Below, one piece after another: positions 1 through 8,299 of a stretch of DNA of 15,109 nucleotides. Source of the stretch: an uncultured Selenomonadaceae bacterium (GTDB lineage: Bacteria; Bacillota; Negativicutes; Selenomonadales; Selenomonadaceae); the NCBI GenBank assembly GCA_905233965.1, contig CAJOFG010000009.1, positions 1-15,109 of the forward strand. Direction: 5' to 3'. Position numbers and translations under genes: made by a program. Position 1 is the stretch's first letter, and each line of letters opens with the position of its first letter. A model generated the notes under the pieces. That model worked only from the letters and a program-made list of their open reading frames with translations, was not told where the DNA came from and ran no database searches.

Positions 1-1
1 A

Positions 2-604
2 GTCGCGAAAGCCGCGAAGAGTACGAATATCCACGTTGCCGCGCAAAATGTTCACTGGGAAAAATCCGGCGCGTACACCGGCGAAATTTCCACCGAAATG
101 CTCAACGAAATCGGCGTTGACTTCGTAATTCTCGGACACAGCGAACGCCGCGACTATTTCGGCGAAACCGACGAAGGAGTCAACAAACGTGCAAAAGCCG
201 CTTTCAACGCGGGAATCACTCCGATTATCTGCTGCGGCGAATCTCTTGAAATTCGTGAAGCCGGAAATTATATCGACCACGTTACCAAACAGGTTGCGGC
301 GGCTCTCGAAGGTTTCACTTCCGCCGAAGTCAAAAAACTTGTCATCGCTTACGAACCGATCTGGGCTATCGGCACCGGCAAGACCGCAACTTTCGATCAG
401 GCTGAAGAAGTTTGCAAAGCCATTCGCGAATGTGTTGCGAAGAAATTCGATCAAGACGCGGCGGACGCAATTCGTATTCAATACGGCGGCAGCGTAAAAC
501 CGGCGACGATTAAAGACCTCATGAAACAACCGAACGTTGACGGCGCACTTGTCGGCGGCGCATCTTTGAAAGCTCCGGACTTCAGCGCGATTGTCAATTT
601 CTGA
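2..604 (+). CDS. tpiA: triosephosphate isomerase, 3' part (5' end outside window)
   Basis: This enzyme interconverts dihydroxyacetone phosphate and glyceraldehyde 3-phosphate in glycolysis, in the cytoplasm. The open frame is already in family sequence at position 2 and runs 200 codons to TGA at 602-604. The family is about 250 residues, so roughly the first 50, including the catalytic Lys, lie upstream of the window. Visible landmarks are [16 protein letters not shown], the catalytic-His motif GHSERR, the catalytic-Glu and flexible-loop motif [10 protein letters not shown], and the phosphate-binding YGGSV near the C-terminus. An internal ATG at 98 is not the start, because the preceding 32 codons are also TIM sequence. 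The next gene begins 45 bp downstream on the same strand, and gpmI follows it, so this is the end of a glycolytic cluster. Confidence 0.97.
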   Translation, partial: VAKAAKSTNIHVAAQNVHWEKSGAYTGEISTEMLNEIGVDFVILGHSERRDYFGETDEGVNKRAKAAFNAGITPIICCGESLEIREAGNYIDHVTKQVAAALEGFTSAEVKKLVIAYEPIWAIGTGKTATFDQAEEVCKAIRECVAKKFDQDAADAIRIQYGGSVKPATIKDLMKQPNVDGALVGGASLKAPDFSAIVNF

Positions 605-649
605 TTTAAAACTTTTTCCGGAAATTAAAATGGAAAGGCGGTGATTATT

Positions 650-964
650 GTGGCTGACTTGGAATCAAGAGTCGGGACGCTCGAAGACAGAGTTACCGAT
701 TTGGACATCCGGTTTGAACGCGTGATGACAAGACTTGATACCTTCATCGAAGAAAGTCGGGCGGCGCGTGAAAGACAAGATGCAGATATGCGTGAATTTC
801 GTGAAAAGCATGATGCCGATATGCGCGAATTTCGTGAAAAGCATGATGCAGATATGCGGGAAATTCGACAAAATATCGACGGCATGGGTAAGCACGTTCG
901 CAATATGTCTGCCGCTACCATTCTGGGTATCGCCGCGATAGTCGTCGCCGTCCTTTTGAAATGA
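650..964 (+). CDS. small coiled-coil protein with three 11-residue repeats and a C-terminal membrane anchor
   Basis: A 104-residue protein of unknown function. Residues 1-40 look like a heptad coiled coil (LESRVGTLEDRVTDLDIRF). Residues 41-73 are three tandem copies of an 11-residue unit of the form EKHDADMREFR. Residues 86-104 are a single hydrophobic segment (ATILGIAAIVVAVLL) ending in Lys. It has no signal peptide, so it is probably tail-anchored with the coiled coil in the cytoplasm. I chose the GTG at 650 because AAGGCGGTGAT (635-645) matches the full anti-SD complement at all but one base with suitable spacing; the GTG at 641 lies inside that SD. The layout (coiled coil plus C-terminal membrane helix) recalls XhlA-type proteins, but I see no phage context, so this is only an analogy. 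It sits between tpiA and gpmI and is followed by a terminator-like hairpin. Confidence 0.8.
   Translation: MADLESRVGTLEDRVTDLDIRFERVMTRLDTFIEESRAARERQDADMREFREKHDADMREFREKHDADMREIRQNIDGMGKHVRNMSAATILGIAAIVVAVLLK
770..868 (+). repeat. three tandem 33-bp repeats inside the coiled-coil gene
   Basis: The units lie at 770-802, 803-835 and 836-868, each coding for 11 residues (E-K/R-H/Q-D-A-D-M-R-E-F/I-R). Units 2 and 3 are near-identical with a few mostly synonymous changes. Unit 1 differs at the second and third residues. The reading frame is kept, so gain or loss of a unit would change the protein by exactly 11 residues. Confidence 0.95.
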
Positions 965-1004
965 CGTTAGAAAAATTTAGGAAGATAAAAAAATAAATCG
1001 GGCT

Positions 1005-1064
1005 GCTCGATTAGTCGAGCGGTGAGTTGAGCCGCCTTTGTTGTTTTTGACATGGGCGGCTTTT
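1005..1064 (+). terminator. double hairpin between the coiled-coil gene and gpmI; second is terminator-like
   Basis: The first hairpin is GCTCGA (1005-1010), loop TTAG, TCGAGC (1015-1020), a perfect 6-bp stem. The second pairs AGCCGCC (1030-1036) with GGCGGCT (1055-1061) across an 18-nt T-rich loop and runs into TTTTA. The second has the form of a weak Rho-independent terminator or attenuator. The short T-run and large loop suggest partial read-through. I see no clear promoter between it and gpmI, so gpmI may depend on that read-through. Confidence 0.55.
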
Positions 1065-1101
1065 ACTTAAAAAAATTTCTGATAAGGAGAGCGAAAAAAA
1101 C

Positions 1102-2637
1102 ATGGCAACAATAAAACATTCGCCGATTTGCTTAATCATTATGGACGGCTGGGGAATCGGCAACGTCACCGACAAATACAACGCCATTCAAGTCGGAAAT
1201 ACTCCGGTTCTTGACGAACTGATGAAAAAATATCCGAACGCAAAACTTCAAGCGTCCGGCGAATACGTCGGTCTGCCCGACGGACAAATGGGTAACTCCG
1301 AAGTCGGTCACATGAATATCGGCGCGGGGCGTGTAATTTATCAGCCGCTCACAAAAATTACAAAGGCTATTCGTGAAGGCGAATTTTTCAAAAATCCGGC
1401 TTTAACCGGAATTACCGATAAACTCGGCGCGTCCGGCGGAGCACTTCACCTTTTCGGACTTCTTTCGCCCGGCGGCGTTCACAGCCACACCGATCATCTT
1501 TACGGACTTTTGAAACTCGCAAAGGACAAGGGAATTAAAAAAGTTTACGTTCACGCTTTCCTTGACGGGCGCGACGTTCCTCCCAGTTCCGCGAAAGAAT
1601 ATTTGGAAGACCTCGAAAACAAAATTAAGGAAATCGGTATAGGACAAATCGCCACAATTTCCGGACGTTACTACGCGATGGACAGAGATAAACGCTGGGA
1701 CAGAGTGCAGAAAGCTTATGACGCAATCGCGAAAGCGGACGCGGAGAAATCATCAAGTTCCGCAGAGGCGATTCAAAATTCTTACGACAATAAAGTTACC
1801 GACGAATTTGTTATCCCGGTCGTCGTCGGCGATTATCCCGGCGTGAAGAAGGAGGACGGAATTATTTTCTTCAACTTCCGCCCGGATCGCGCACGCGAAA
1901 TTACCCACGCTTTCACCGACAAAACTTTTGACGGGTTCCCGCGTGTCGAAGAATTGGTCGGTATCCCCTACGTCACCATGACGCAGTACGAAGAAGGTTT
2001 GAACGTCGAAGTAGCTTATCCTCCGGAGAGTGTTTCCAACGGTTTGGGCGAAACGATAAGCAAAGCCGGCTTGACTCAGTTGAGAATTGCCGAAACGGAA
2101 AAATATGCGCACGTCACATTTTTCTTCAACGGCGGTGTCGAAGAACCGTACAAAGGTGAGGACAGAATTTTGGTTCCTTCACCGAAAGTCGCTACTTACG
2201 ATTTGAAACCGGAAATGAGCGCGCCGACCGTTACCTTGAAAGTTGCCGAAGCGATTCTTTCCGAAAAATACGACTTCATCATTTTGAACTACGCAAACGG
2301 CGACATGGTCGGTCACACCGGCGTTATGAAGGCGGCAGTAAAAGCTGTTGAAACCGTTGATGTCTGCGTCGGAATTTTCATCGAATGCATGAAGAAAGTC
2401 GGCGGCGAAGTCGTCATCATCGCGGATCACGGAAACGCTGACGAAATGTTCAATTACGATTTGAAAGAGCCGTTCACCGCGCACACCACAAACCCGGTTC
2501 CGATTATCGTCGTTTCAGACCGCGTTGCAGAAGTTTCCGACGGCGCACTTTGCGACGTTGCACCGACTTTGTTGACGCTTGCCGGAATGGAAATTCCTTC
2601 CGAAATGACCGGTAAATCTCTCGTCAAAATGAAATAA
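1102..2637 (+). CDS. gpmI: 2,3-bisphosphoglycerate-independent phosphoglycerate mutase
   Basis: It interconverts 3- and 2-phosphoglycerate in lower glycolysis through a phosphoserine intermediate, using metal ions (Mn2+ in this family), in the cytoplasm. The 511-residue length is normal. Landmarks are MDGWGIG (metal-binding Asp15), the phosphoserine motif GQMGNSEVGHMNIGAGR (Ser66), GGVHSHTDHL, FLDGRDVPPSS, ISGRYYAMDRDKRWDR, the C-terminal metal motif ADHGNADEM and the TAHTTNPVP segment. The start is ATG 1102, with AAGGAG at 1084-1089. It lies 137 bp after the small coiled-coil gene and converges with rarA, only 41 bp separating the two stop codons. Confidence 0.97.
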   Translation: MATIKHSPICLIIMDGWGIGNVTDKYNAIQVGNTPVLDELMKKYPNAKLQASGEYVGLPDGQMGNSEVGHMNIGAGRVIYQPLTKITKAIREGEFFKNPALTGITDKLGASGGALHLFGLLSPGGVHSHTDHLYGLLKLAKDKGIKKVYVHAFLDGRDVPPSSAKEYLEDLENKIKEIGIGQIATISGRYYAMDRDKRWDRVQKAYDAIAKADAEKSSSSAEAIQNSYDNKVTDEFVIPVVVGDYPGVKKEDGIIFFNFRPDRAREITHAFTDKTFDGFPRVEELVGIPYVTMTQYEEGLNVEVAYPPESVSNGLGETISKAGLTQLRIAETEKYAHVTFFFNGGVEEPYKGEDRILVPSPKVATYDLKPEMSAPTVTLKVAEAILSEKYDFIILNYANGDMVGHTGVMKAAVKAVETVDVCVGIFIECMKKVGGEVVIIADHGNADEMFNYDLKEPFTAHTTNPVPIIVVSDRVAEVSDGALCDVAPTLLTLAGMEIPSEMTGKSLVKMK

Positions 2638-2664
2638 AAAAATACGGTCGAAAAATTTCAGCCG

Positions 2665-2680
2665 GAAAAAAATTTTTTTC
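2665..2680. terminator. A7T7 palindrome in the gpmI/rarA convergent gap
   Basis: GAAAAAAATTTTTTTC is a perfect 16-bp palindrome lying between the convergent stop codons and touching the rarA stop. It gives a T-run on either strand, so it might help end transcription from both sides. It has no GC-rich stem, so this is a weak suggestion. No better terminator is present in the 41-bp gap. Confidence 0.3.
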
Positions 2681-3977
2681 AAAAGTCTCTGTCGCTCCAT
2701 TTGAGTTGCAGAGATTTTTTTATTTTCTCTTCGTAACCGGATTCGGTCGGGAAATAATATCTTGCCTTTGCGCGGGACTTCGGCAAATATTTTTGCTTGA
2801 CGAAATGTCCCGGAAAATCGTGAGGGTACTTGTAACCTTTGCCGTGTCCGAAAAATTTTGCTCCCTTATAACTCGTGTCGCGCAGGTGATCGGGAACGTC
2901 GTCAGCGTCCCGCCGGTTTTTAACGTCGCTCAACGCCGCATCGATTGCAAGATATGCCGCGTTGCTTTTCGGTGCGCCGGCAATGTAAGTTACCGCTTGG
3001 GCAAGAGGAATTCGTGCCTCGGGAAGTCCGACGAATTGCGCGACTTGAGCCGCCGCATTTGCCAAAATTAAAGCTTGAGGGTCAGCGTTGCCGACATCTT
3101 CAGCCGCGCAAATCACGATTCGCCGGGCAATAAATTTTATATCTTCGCCGCCGTCAATCATTTTCGCCAAATAATAAATCGCCGCGTCCGGATCACTGCC
3201 GCGCATACTTTTTATAAATGCCGATGCCGTGTCGTAATGATTGTCTCCCAACTTGTCGTACTTCCTCACGCGTTCGCCGAGAAGAAATTTCAAACTTTCA
3301 ACCGTCGCGCCGGATTCAAAAACCGCCTGCTCCAAAAGATTCAGCGCGATTCGTGCGTCGCCGTCCGCAAAGTCCGAAATAATATCGAGTGCTTCATCTT
3401 CGACCGGAAAATTTTTTTCGCCGAGTCCGTTTTCCGATTCTATTGCACGACGCAAAATTTTTTTTATATCCTCCGGCAAAAGTTTCGACAGCCGAACAAT
3501 TTTCATTCGACTCAACAGCGCGGAGTTGACTTCAAAAAAAGGATTCTCCGTCGTCGCTCCGATTAAAATCAGTCTGCCGTCCTCGACGTATGGGAGCAAA
3601 AAATCCTGTTGCCCTTTGTTGAACCGGTGTATTTCGTCGATGAACAAAATTGTTTGCCGGTGATAAAAACTTCTTTTGTCCGCCGCCTCTTTGACTATTC
3701 CGCGCAGTTCGGAAATTCCGGAAAGTGCCGCGTTGATTTTTACAAATTCCCCGTCGATTGTGTTCGCGATAATTTTTGCCAACGAAGTTTTCCCGGTGCC
3801 GGGCGCGCCGAAAAAAATCATGGAGGGCAGGTAACCTTCCGAAATCATTTTTCCGAGCGACGAACGCAACACTTCAGCTTGCCCGACGAAGTCCTCCAAT
3901 TTTTGCGGTCTCATTCTCTCCGCGAGCGGCTGATGTTTTTTATTTTCCGCAGCTTCCGCCGCACTGAACAAATTCAT
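2679..3977 (-). CDS. rarA: replication-associated recombination protein A (RarA/MgsA), AAA+ ATPase
   Basis: A clamp-loader-like AAA+ ATPase acting at stalled replication forks; family members interact with SSB and oligomerise through the C-terminal part. The protein has 432 residues, close to family length. The sequence shows Walker A GAPGTGKTS (57-65), Walker B LFIDEIHRFNK (Asp114, Glu115), sensor 1 GATTENP (140-146), and the C-terminal region with HLRDTSYKGAK and GYKYPHDFPGHFV, typical of RarA. The N-terminus has LAERMRPQKLEDFVGQ, as in MgsA/RarA and RuvB-like proteins. The start at 3977 is preceded by GGAGGAA (complement of 3987-3993) at 9-nt spacing. It lies downstream of the chemoreceptor on the same strand, but a terminator (4001-4034) separates them. 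I see no clear promoter of its own, so it may rely on read-through or a weak start signal. Confidence 0.96.
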   Translation of the reverse strand: MNLFSAAEAAENKKHQPLAERMRPQKLEDFVGQAEVLRSSLGKMISEGYLPSMIFFGAPGTGKTSLAKIIANTIDGEFVKINAALSGISELRGIVKEAADKRSFYHRQTILFIDEIHRFNKGQQDFLLPYVEDGRLILIGATTENPFFEVNSALLSRMKIVRLSKLLPEDIKKILRRAIESENGLGEKNFPVEDEALDIISDFADGDARIALNLLEQAVFESGATVESLKFLLGERVRKYDKLGDNHYDTASAFIKSMRGSDPDAAIYYLAKMIDGGEDIKFIARRIVICAAEDVGNADPQALILANAAAQVAQFVGLPEARIPLAQAVTYIAGAPKSNAAYLAIDAALSDVKNRRDADDVPDHLRDTSYKGAKFFGHGKGYKYPHDFPGHFVKQKYLPKSRAKARYYFPTESGYEEKIKKSLQLKWSDRDF

Positions 3978-4000
3978 TTTGAAAAATTCCTCCGTTTGAG

Positions 4001-4034
4001 AAAAAAAATTCCGCGACCCGATTATTGATCGCGG
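4001..4034 (-). terminator. Rho-independent terminator of the chemoreceptor gene
   Basis: Read on the minus strand, CCGCGA (complement of 4029-4034) pairs with TCGCGG (complement of 4011-4016) across a 12-nt loop, followed by AA and a run of eight T (complement of 4001-4008). It lies about 50 nt beyond the chemoreceptor stop codon and just upstream of the rarA SD, so it should separate the two genes. Confidence 0.75.
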
Positions 4035-4084
4035 TTGTTTGCAAAAATATTTTTTTTATTTTTCGTTCGGGATTTTTTTTGAAA

Positions 4085-5887
4085 TCAGATTTTAAATCTG
4101 CCGATGACTTCCTGCATCTGTTGCGCCATTTCGGCAAGTGAGCGGCTCGCGTCTGCAATTTCATGCATGGTTGCGGTCTGCTCTTCGCTGGCGGCGGAAA
4201 CCGTTTCGGATTCGCGGGCAACTTCGCGGCTCTTGGTGTTGATGTTTTCAACCGAAGTTGTGATAACGCCGGTGCTTTCGACGAGGTTTGCGACAATCTC
4301 TTCCATTTGTTCGGAACCGTTTGCAACGTCGGTTACCATTTGAATAATTTCGGCGAAAGTTTTTCCGGCACCGTCAACCGCGACCGCACCGTTTTGGACG
4401 TTCGTGACACCTTCCTGCATGGAGTGGACGGCGTTTTGCGCTTTCTCTTGAATTGAGCCGATAAGGTCGGAAATTTCTTTCGCGGAACCTTGCGACTGCT
4501 CCGCAAGTTTACGAACTTCATCGGCGACGACGGCAAACCCGCGACCGTGTTCGCCGGCACGCGCTGCCTCAATCGCCGCGTTGAGTGCAAGCAAGTTTGT
4601 TTGATCCGCGATTGAAGAAATTGCATCGATAATCTTTCCGATTTTGTCGGACTCTTCGCCGAGTTGCGCGATAACATCTGCCGACGCGCTGACGGACGAT
4701 TCTATTTTCTTCATCTGGTCAACGGCATTGTCAACGCTCTGCCCGCCTTTTTCTGCCGCGTCTGTCGTTTCCTGAATTTTGCTGGAGGACGCGCTGAGAG
4801 TGTCCATGAATGAACTCATATGGTCTTTGAGTTGCTCTGCCTGTTGACTTGCGTTTTCGACTTCGCCGAATTGCTCCGTACAAGCTCCGGCAACATTGAC
4901 GATTGAGTCGGCAACCTGATTTATGGCTATCGTCGATTGATCCGCGCTTGCCGTCAACTCTTCGGACGCGGCGGCAACCTGTTCGGCGGAAACGACGATT
5001 TTGTGAACCATTTCGTTTACATTCGTTCTGAGAGCCGAAACAGCTCTTGCCATGACACCTATTTCGTCGGTGCGTGCATTGTCTTTAATCTCTTCTGCGG
5101 ATTCGGATTTATTGAGTCGGAAATCGCCGGTACTCAAAACTTCCATAATTTCGGTTACGCGACGAATCGGAGCGATCATGCGTCCGGAGAGGAAAACTGC
5201 CGCCACCGTGATTAAAATTTCCAAAACGATTATTATTGCAACCGTGAAGATGATACTGCTGCGAAGGTCTTCGTCAACTCTTTCCTGCATTGTCGCAACT
5301 CTCTCATCAATGTAGTCAATCCAAACGCCGGTACCGATAACCCATTGATAAGGTTCGTAAGCCGCCGTGTAATTTCTTTTGGGGAGCGGTTCGGTTTGAT
5401 TCGGTTTCGCGAACATCAAATCGGTATAGCCGCCGCCGGATTTTCTGCCGTTCTCAATCATTTCTTTGATGAAAGCTTTACCGGTCGGGTCGGTTGCATT
5501 GATACGCGATTTTCCTTCGGTCTCTTTTCTGCCGAGCAAAACGACGTTCACGCCTTCATAAGTGTCAATCCAAAAATAACCCGCGCCGTTGTCGTAGCGC
5601 ATATCGCGAATTAAATCCGCCGCTTCTTTTCTGGCTTGCGCTTCAGTCAACAAGCCGGCTTGTTGTTTTTTGTGAACTTGGTCTATGATGCTTATTGCCG
5701 ACTCGGTTTGAATTTTCAATTCGCGCTCAACGTCCGTTACGAGCGTTTCTCTCAATTCAACGATAGACTGTTCGGATTCGGCTATCATGTCGCGTAAAAA
5801 AACGCCGCCGACACAAACCATCGTGACCAACGAGGAGACCACCATCATTAAGATGAACTGCGTCTTCATTGATTGCAGCTTGTCCAT
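4085..5887 (-). CDS. methyl-accepting chemotaxis protein with periplasmic/extracytoplasmic sCache domain
   Basis: A transmembrane chemoreceptor that senses a small molecule outside the membrane and controls the CheA/CheW kinase complex. Its 600 residues show membrane helix 1 at about 11-31, a single-Cache (sCache_2-like) sensor at about 32-205 with [10 protein letters not shown] and [18 protein letters not shown], and membrane helix 2 at about 211-234. A HAMP domain at about 232-295 leads into the long signalling coiled coil, with its conserved hairpin tip at about 416-465 ([39 protein letters not shown]). sCache_2 receptors often bind small organic acids, but the ligand cannot be read here. 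The open frame continues upstream to 6286 but there overlaps the proB promoter and coding sequence. The ATG at 5887, with GGAAGGGG eight nt upstream, fits a normal start just before membrane helix 1. No C-terminal CheR-docking pentapeptide is seen. Confidence 0.95.
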   Translation of the reverse strand: MDKLQSMKTQFILMMVVSSLVTMVCVGGVFLRDMIAESEQSIVELRETLVTDVERELKIQTESAISIIDQVHKKQQAGLLTEAQARKEAADLIRDMRYDNGAGYFWIDTYEGVNVVLLGRKETEGKSRINATDPTGKAFIKEMIENGRKSGGGYTDLMFAKPNQTEPLPKRNYTAAYEPYQWVIGTGVWIDYIDERVATMQERVDEDLRSSIIFTVAIIIVLEILITVAAVFLSGRMIAPIRRVTEIMEVLSTGDFRLNKSESAEEIKDNARTDEIGVMARAVSALRTNVNEMVHKIVVSAEQVAAASEELTASADQSTIAINQVADSIVNVAGACTEQFGEVENASQQAEQLKDHMSSFMDTLSASSSKIQETTDAAEKGGQSVDNAVDQMKKIESSVSASADVIAQLGEESDKIGKIIDAISSIADQTNLLALNAAIEAARAGEHGRGFAVVADEVRKLAEQSQGSAKEISDLIGSIQEKAQNAVHSMQEGVTNVQNGAVAVDGAGKTFAEIIQMVTDVANGSEQMEEIVANLVESTGVITTSVENINTKSREVARESETVSAASEEQTATMHEIADASRSLAEMAQQMQEVIGRFKI

Positions 5888-5944
5888 AAAAAAAACCCCT
5901 TCCGATAATTGCGTAAAACGTGCAAAAATATTTGCTATGGTAAT

Positions 5945-5972
5945 TCTATACTTTTTTTTAAATTTCCTGCAA
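5945..5972 (-). promoter_or_regulatory. probable promoter of the chemoreceptor gene
   Basis: On the minus strand, TTGCAG (complement of 5967-5972) is followed after 16 nt by TATAGA (complement of 5945-5950); an alternative -10, TAGAAT, gives 18-nt spacing. Transcription would begin about 50 nt before the start codon. I found no sigma-28-type motif, which chemotaxis genes often use. Confidence 0.5.
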
Positions 5973-5983
5973 ATGTTTACCGC

Positions 5984-6088
5984 AAAAAAAATTTTTTGAC
6001 GATACGTTTCAATCCGACCGAAAAAAATTTGTGAACGGCGAAAAAATTTTTGACCGGGAAAAATTATCATTTTTTTTTCACAAAAAAA
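5984..6088. other. phased A-tracts in the divergent chemoreceptor/proB intergenic region
   Basis: A-tracts, mostly followed by T-tracts, begin at about 5984, 6021, 6041, 6060 and 6082, and the last four are about 19-22 bp apart. This is near two helical turns, so the DNA is likely to be curved. They lie directly upstream of the proB -35 box at 6090 and could act as UP-element-like or nucleoid-protein sites. The 256-bp gap otherwise holds only the two divergent promoters. Confidence 0.45.
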
Positions 6089-6089
6089 C

Positions 6090-6118
6090 TTGCGCAAAGA
6101 GAAAAATGAATTTATAAT
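6090..6118 (+). promoter_or_regulatory. promoter of the proB-proA-nadD-yqeK-LCP unit
   Basis: TTGCGC (6090-6095), a 17-nt spacer and a perfect TATAAT (6113-6118). Transcription should start near 6125, which puts the ATG at 6120 at or before the transcript start and so supports the proB start at 6144. Confidence 0.75.
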
Positions 6119-6143
6119 GAAAACCAAAAAAGAAGTGATGCGT

Positions 6144-6950
6144 ATGATCTCGTTCGTAGAGAAACTCAAAAATTTCCGGCGCATTGTCATAAAAGTCGGA
6201 ACGAGTACACTTGCATACGGTGAGAGCGGAAAATTAAATTTATATCGCATTGAACATTTGGTTCGGGAAATTGCGGACTTGCACAACGCCGGGAAAGAAA
6301 TTATTTTCGTCAGCTCCGGAGCAATCGCGGCGGGTATCGGAAAAATGAGGTTGCCGGCGAAACCGGAAACAATTCCGGAAAATCAGGCACTTGCCGCAAT
6401 CGGGCAGGGAGTTCTGATGCACATTTACGAGAAATTTTTCGCGGAGTACGGTCAGACAATCGGGCAAATTCTTTTGACCGGAGAAAATGCGGCGGACGAA
6501 AACGCACGCGAAAATTTTAAAAATTCTTTGTCGGCGATTTTGAAAATGGGCGCAATCCCGGTTATCAACGAAAACGATGCGGTTGCAACGGAAGAAATTA
6601 AAATCGGTGACAACGACAATTTATCCGCGATGGTTGCCGTGACAATTAAAGCGGACTTGCTGATAATTTTGACGGACATTGACGGACTTTACGACAAGAA
6701 CCCGCGAAAGTTTCCGGACGCGAAACTTATTCACGAAGTACCGGAAATAAATCCGGACGTGGAAAAAATGGCGGGAGGAGCCGGCACGAAATTGGGTACC
6801 GGCGGAATGTTTACAAAAATTCAGGCGGCGAAACTTTCGACGGCAAACGGTATTCCCCTTTTGATTCTGAGCGGAAAGGAAATCGGAAATATCCGTCGCG
6901 CATTGAACGGAGAAAGTATCGGCACTTTTTTCCGGGAGAAAAATTTATGA
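6144..6950 (+). CDS. proB: glutamate 5-kinase, short form without PUA domain
   Basis: It phosphorylates L-glutamate to gamma-glutamyl phosphate, the first step of proline synthesis, in the cytoplasm. The 268-residue protein is a complete amino-acid-kinase domain: VIKVGTSTL (15-23), FVSSGAIAAG (from residue 55), INENDAVATEEIKIGDND, LTDIDGLYDKNPR and GTGGMFTKIQAAKL. The C-terminal PUA domain found in the E. coli enzyme (about 367 residues) is missing; the frame stops normally, as in other known short forms. The open frame reaches upstream to 6090, but the promoter at 6090-6118 and the homologous N-terminus (ISFVEKLKNFRRIVIKVG) favour ATG 6144. AAGTGAT just upstream serves as a weak SD, and ATG 6138 is a close alternative. 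proA follows after 76 nt. The enzyme is usually inhibited by proline. Confidence 0.95.
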   Translation: MISFVEKLKNFRRIVIKVGTSTLAYGESGKLNLYRIEHLVREIADLHNAGKEIIFVSSGAIAAGIGKMRLPAKPETIPENQALAAIGQGVLMHIYEKFFAEYGQTIGQILLTGENAADENARENFKNSLSAILKMGAIPVINENDAVATEEIKIGDNDNLSAMVAVTIKADLLIILTDIDGLYDKNPRKFPDAKLIHEVPEINPDVEKMAGGAGTKLGTGGMFTKIQAAKLSTANGIPLLILSGKEIGNIRRALNGESIGTFFREKNL

Positions 6951-7026
6951 GTCGAAAATTTTTTGAAGTTGAAAAAAATTTATGATGACGGAAGAAATAT
7001 TTATGGTGGAAGGACGTGATTTAAAA

Positions 7027-8280
7027 ATGTTGATAAAACAATTTGTGGCGAACCGGGCCAAACTTGCAAAAACGGCGGCGGCGAAGTTGGCGACACTTTC
7101 CACCGAAACAAAAAATTCCGCTTTAACGGCAATGGCAAGAGAATTGGAAAATCGACAAGCGGAAATTTTGGCGGCTAACGATGAGGACATCAAGGCGGCG
7201 ACGGAAAAAGGAATCCGTTCAAGCATGATTGACCGGTTGCGCTTAACACCGGAAAGAATTGCCGGAATGGCTGAAGGTTTGCGACAAACGGCAAATCTTC
7301 CCGACCCGATAGGCACGGAAGATTTTCACGACACCCGCCCGAACGGTTTAAAAATTCGGCGAATCCGGGTTCCTTTCGGTCTTATCGGAATAATTTACGA
7401 GTCGCGCCCGAATGTCACGGTTGACGCGGCGGCTTTGTGTTTGAAAACCGGCAACGCCTGCATTTTGCGCGGCGGCTCCGAAGCGATTCGCACGAACAAA
7501 AAACTTGTCGAAGTTTTGACTGCGGCGACGACTGCTCAAGGTCTGCCGGAACATTCGATAGAGTTTATCGAAATAACCGACAGGGACGCGGTAATTGCTC
7601 TTTGCCGGCTGAGAAAATCGGTTGACTTGATAATTCCTCGCGGAGGTGCCGGACTTATCACCCGCGTTGTCGAACACAGTACCGTGCCGGTTATCGAAAC
7701 GGGTACCGGTGTTTGTCACATTTACGTTGACAAAGATGCGGACTTGGAAATTGCTTTGCCTGTTGCTTTGACCGCGAAAATTTCCCGCCCGTCCGTCTGC
7801 AACGCTATGGAAACTCTTTTGATTCACAAAGACGTTGCCGAAAATTTTTTACCGAAAATTACCGCACAGATGATTGAAAACGGTGTCGAACTTCGCGGCG
7901 ACGAAGCAAGCAGAAAAATTTGTCCGGAAATGAAAGAGGCAACCGAAGAAGATTGGGAAACCGAATACAACGATTTGATTTTGTCCGTAAAAATTGTGAA
8001 CGACCTCGACGAAGCGATTGACCATATCAACCGGTACAACACTTTACATTCCGATTCGATTATCACCCGGAATGAGGACGCGGCGAAAAAATTTCAAGCA
8101 CTCGTCGATGCGGCGGCTGTCTACGTCAACACTTCGACGCGGTTCACCGACGGATTTGAATTCGGTTTCGGCGCGGAAATCGGAATAAGTACGCAAAAAC
8201 TTCACGCAAGAGGACCTATGGGACTCGACGCATTGACGACGACAAAATATTTGATTGAAGGCAACGGGCAGACGCGATAA
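7027..8280 (+). CDS. proA: glutamate-5-semialdehyde dehydrogenase (gamma-glutamyl phosphate reductase)
   Basis: It reduces gamma-glutamyl phosphate to glutamate 5-semialdehyde with NADPH, the second step of proline synthesis, and acts with ProB next to it. It belongs to the aldehyde dehydrogenase superfamily. Motifs are VPFGLIGIIYESRPNVT, LRGGSEAIRTN, DLIIPRGGAGL, and the catalytic cysteine in SRPSVCNAMETLL (Cys258). The C-terminal region has FGFGAEIGISTQKLHARGPMGL. I chose ATG 7027 over the upstream in-frame ATGs at 6982, 6985 and 7003. AGGACGTGAT (7011-7020) differs by one base from the ideal AGGAGGTGAT and sits 6 nt before it. The resulting 417 residues equal the E. coli ProA length. Confidence 0.96.
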   Translation: MLIKQFVANRAKLAKTAAAKLATLSTETKNSALTAMARELENRQAEILAANDEDIKAATEKGIRSSMIDRLRLTPERIAGMAEGLRQTANLPDPIGTEDFHDTRPNGLKIRRIRVPFGLIGIIYESRPNVTVDAAALCLKTGNACILRGGSEAIRTNKKLVEVLTAATTAQGLPEHSIEFIEITDRDAVIALCRLRKSVDLIIPRGGAGLITRVVEHSTVPVIETGTGVCHIYVDKDADLEIALPVALTAKISRPSVCNAMETLLIHKDVAENFLPKITAQMIENGVELRGDEASRKICPEMKEATEEDWETEYNDLILSVKIVNDLDEAIDHINRYNTLHSDSIITRNEDAAKKFQALVDAAAVYVNTSTRFTDGFEFGFGAEIGISTQKLHARGPMGLDALTTTKYLIEGNGQTR

Positions 8281-8299
8281 TTTGTTCGGGGTGTTTGTC

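Noticed and set aside
770..868. CRISPR-like or mobile repeat
   Set aside because: The repeats are contiguous without spacers, keep the reading frame and lie inside a gene; they are a protein repeat.
6090..6143. Upstream extension of proB
   Set aside because: It overlaps a TTGCGC-N17-TATAAT promoter, so most of it would not be transcribed; the family N-terminus begins near 6144.
5888..6286. N-terminal extension of the chemoreceptor frame to 733 residues
   Set aside because: It would run through the proB promoter and coding start, has no chemoreceptor homology, and would put membrane helix 1 far inside the protein. ATG 5887 has a good SD.
6982..7026. Earlier proA starts at 6982, 6985 and 7003
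   Set aside because: They would add residues absent from the family, and the near-ideal AGGACGTGAT at 7011-7020 points to 7027.
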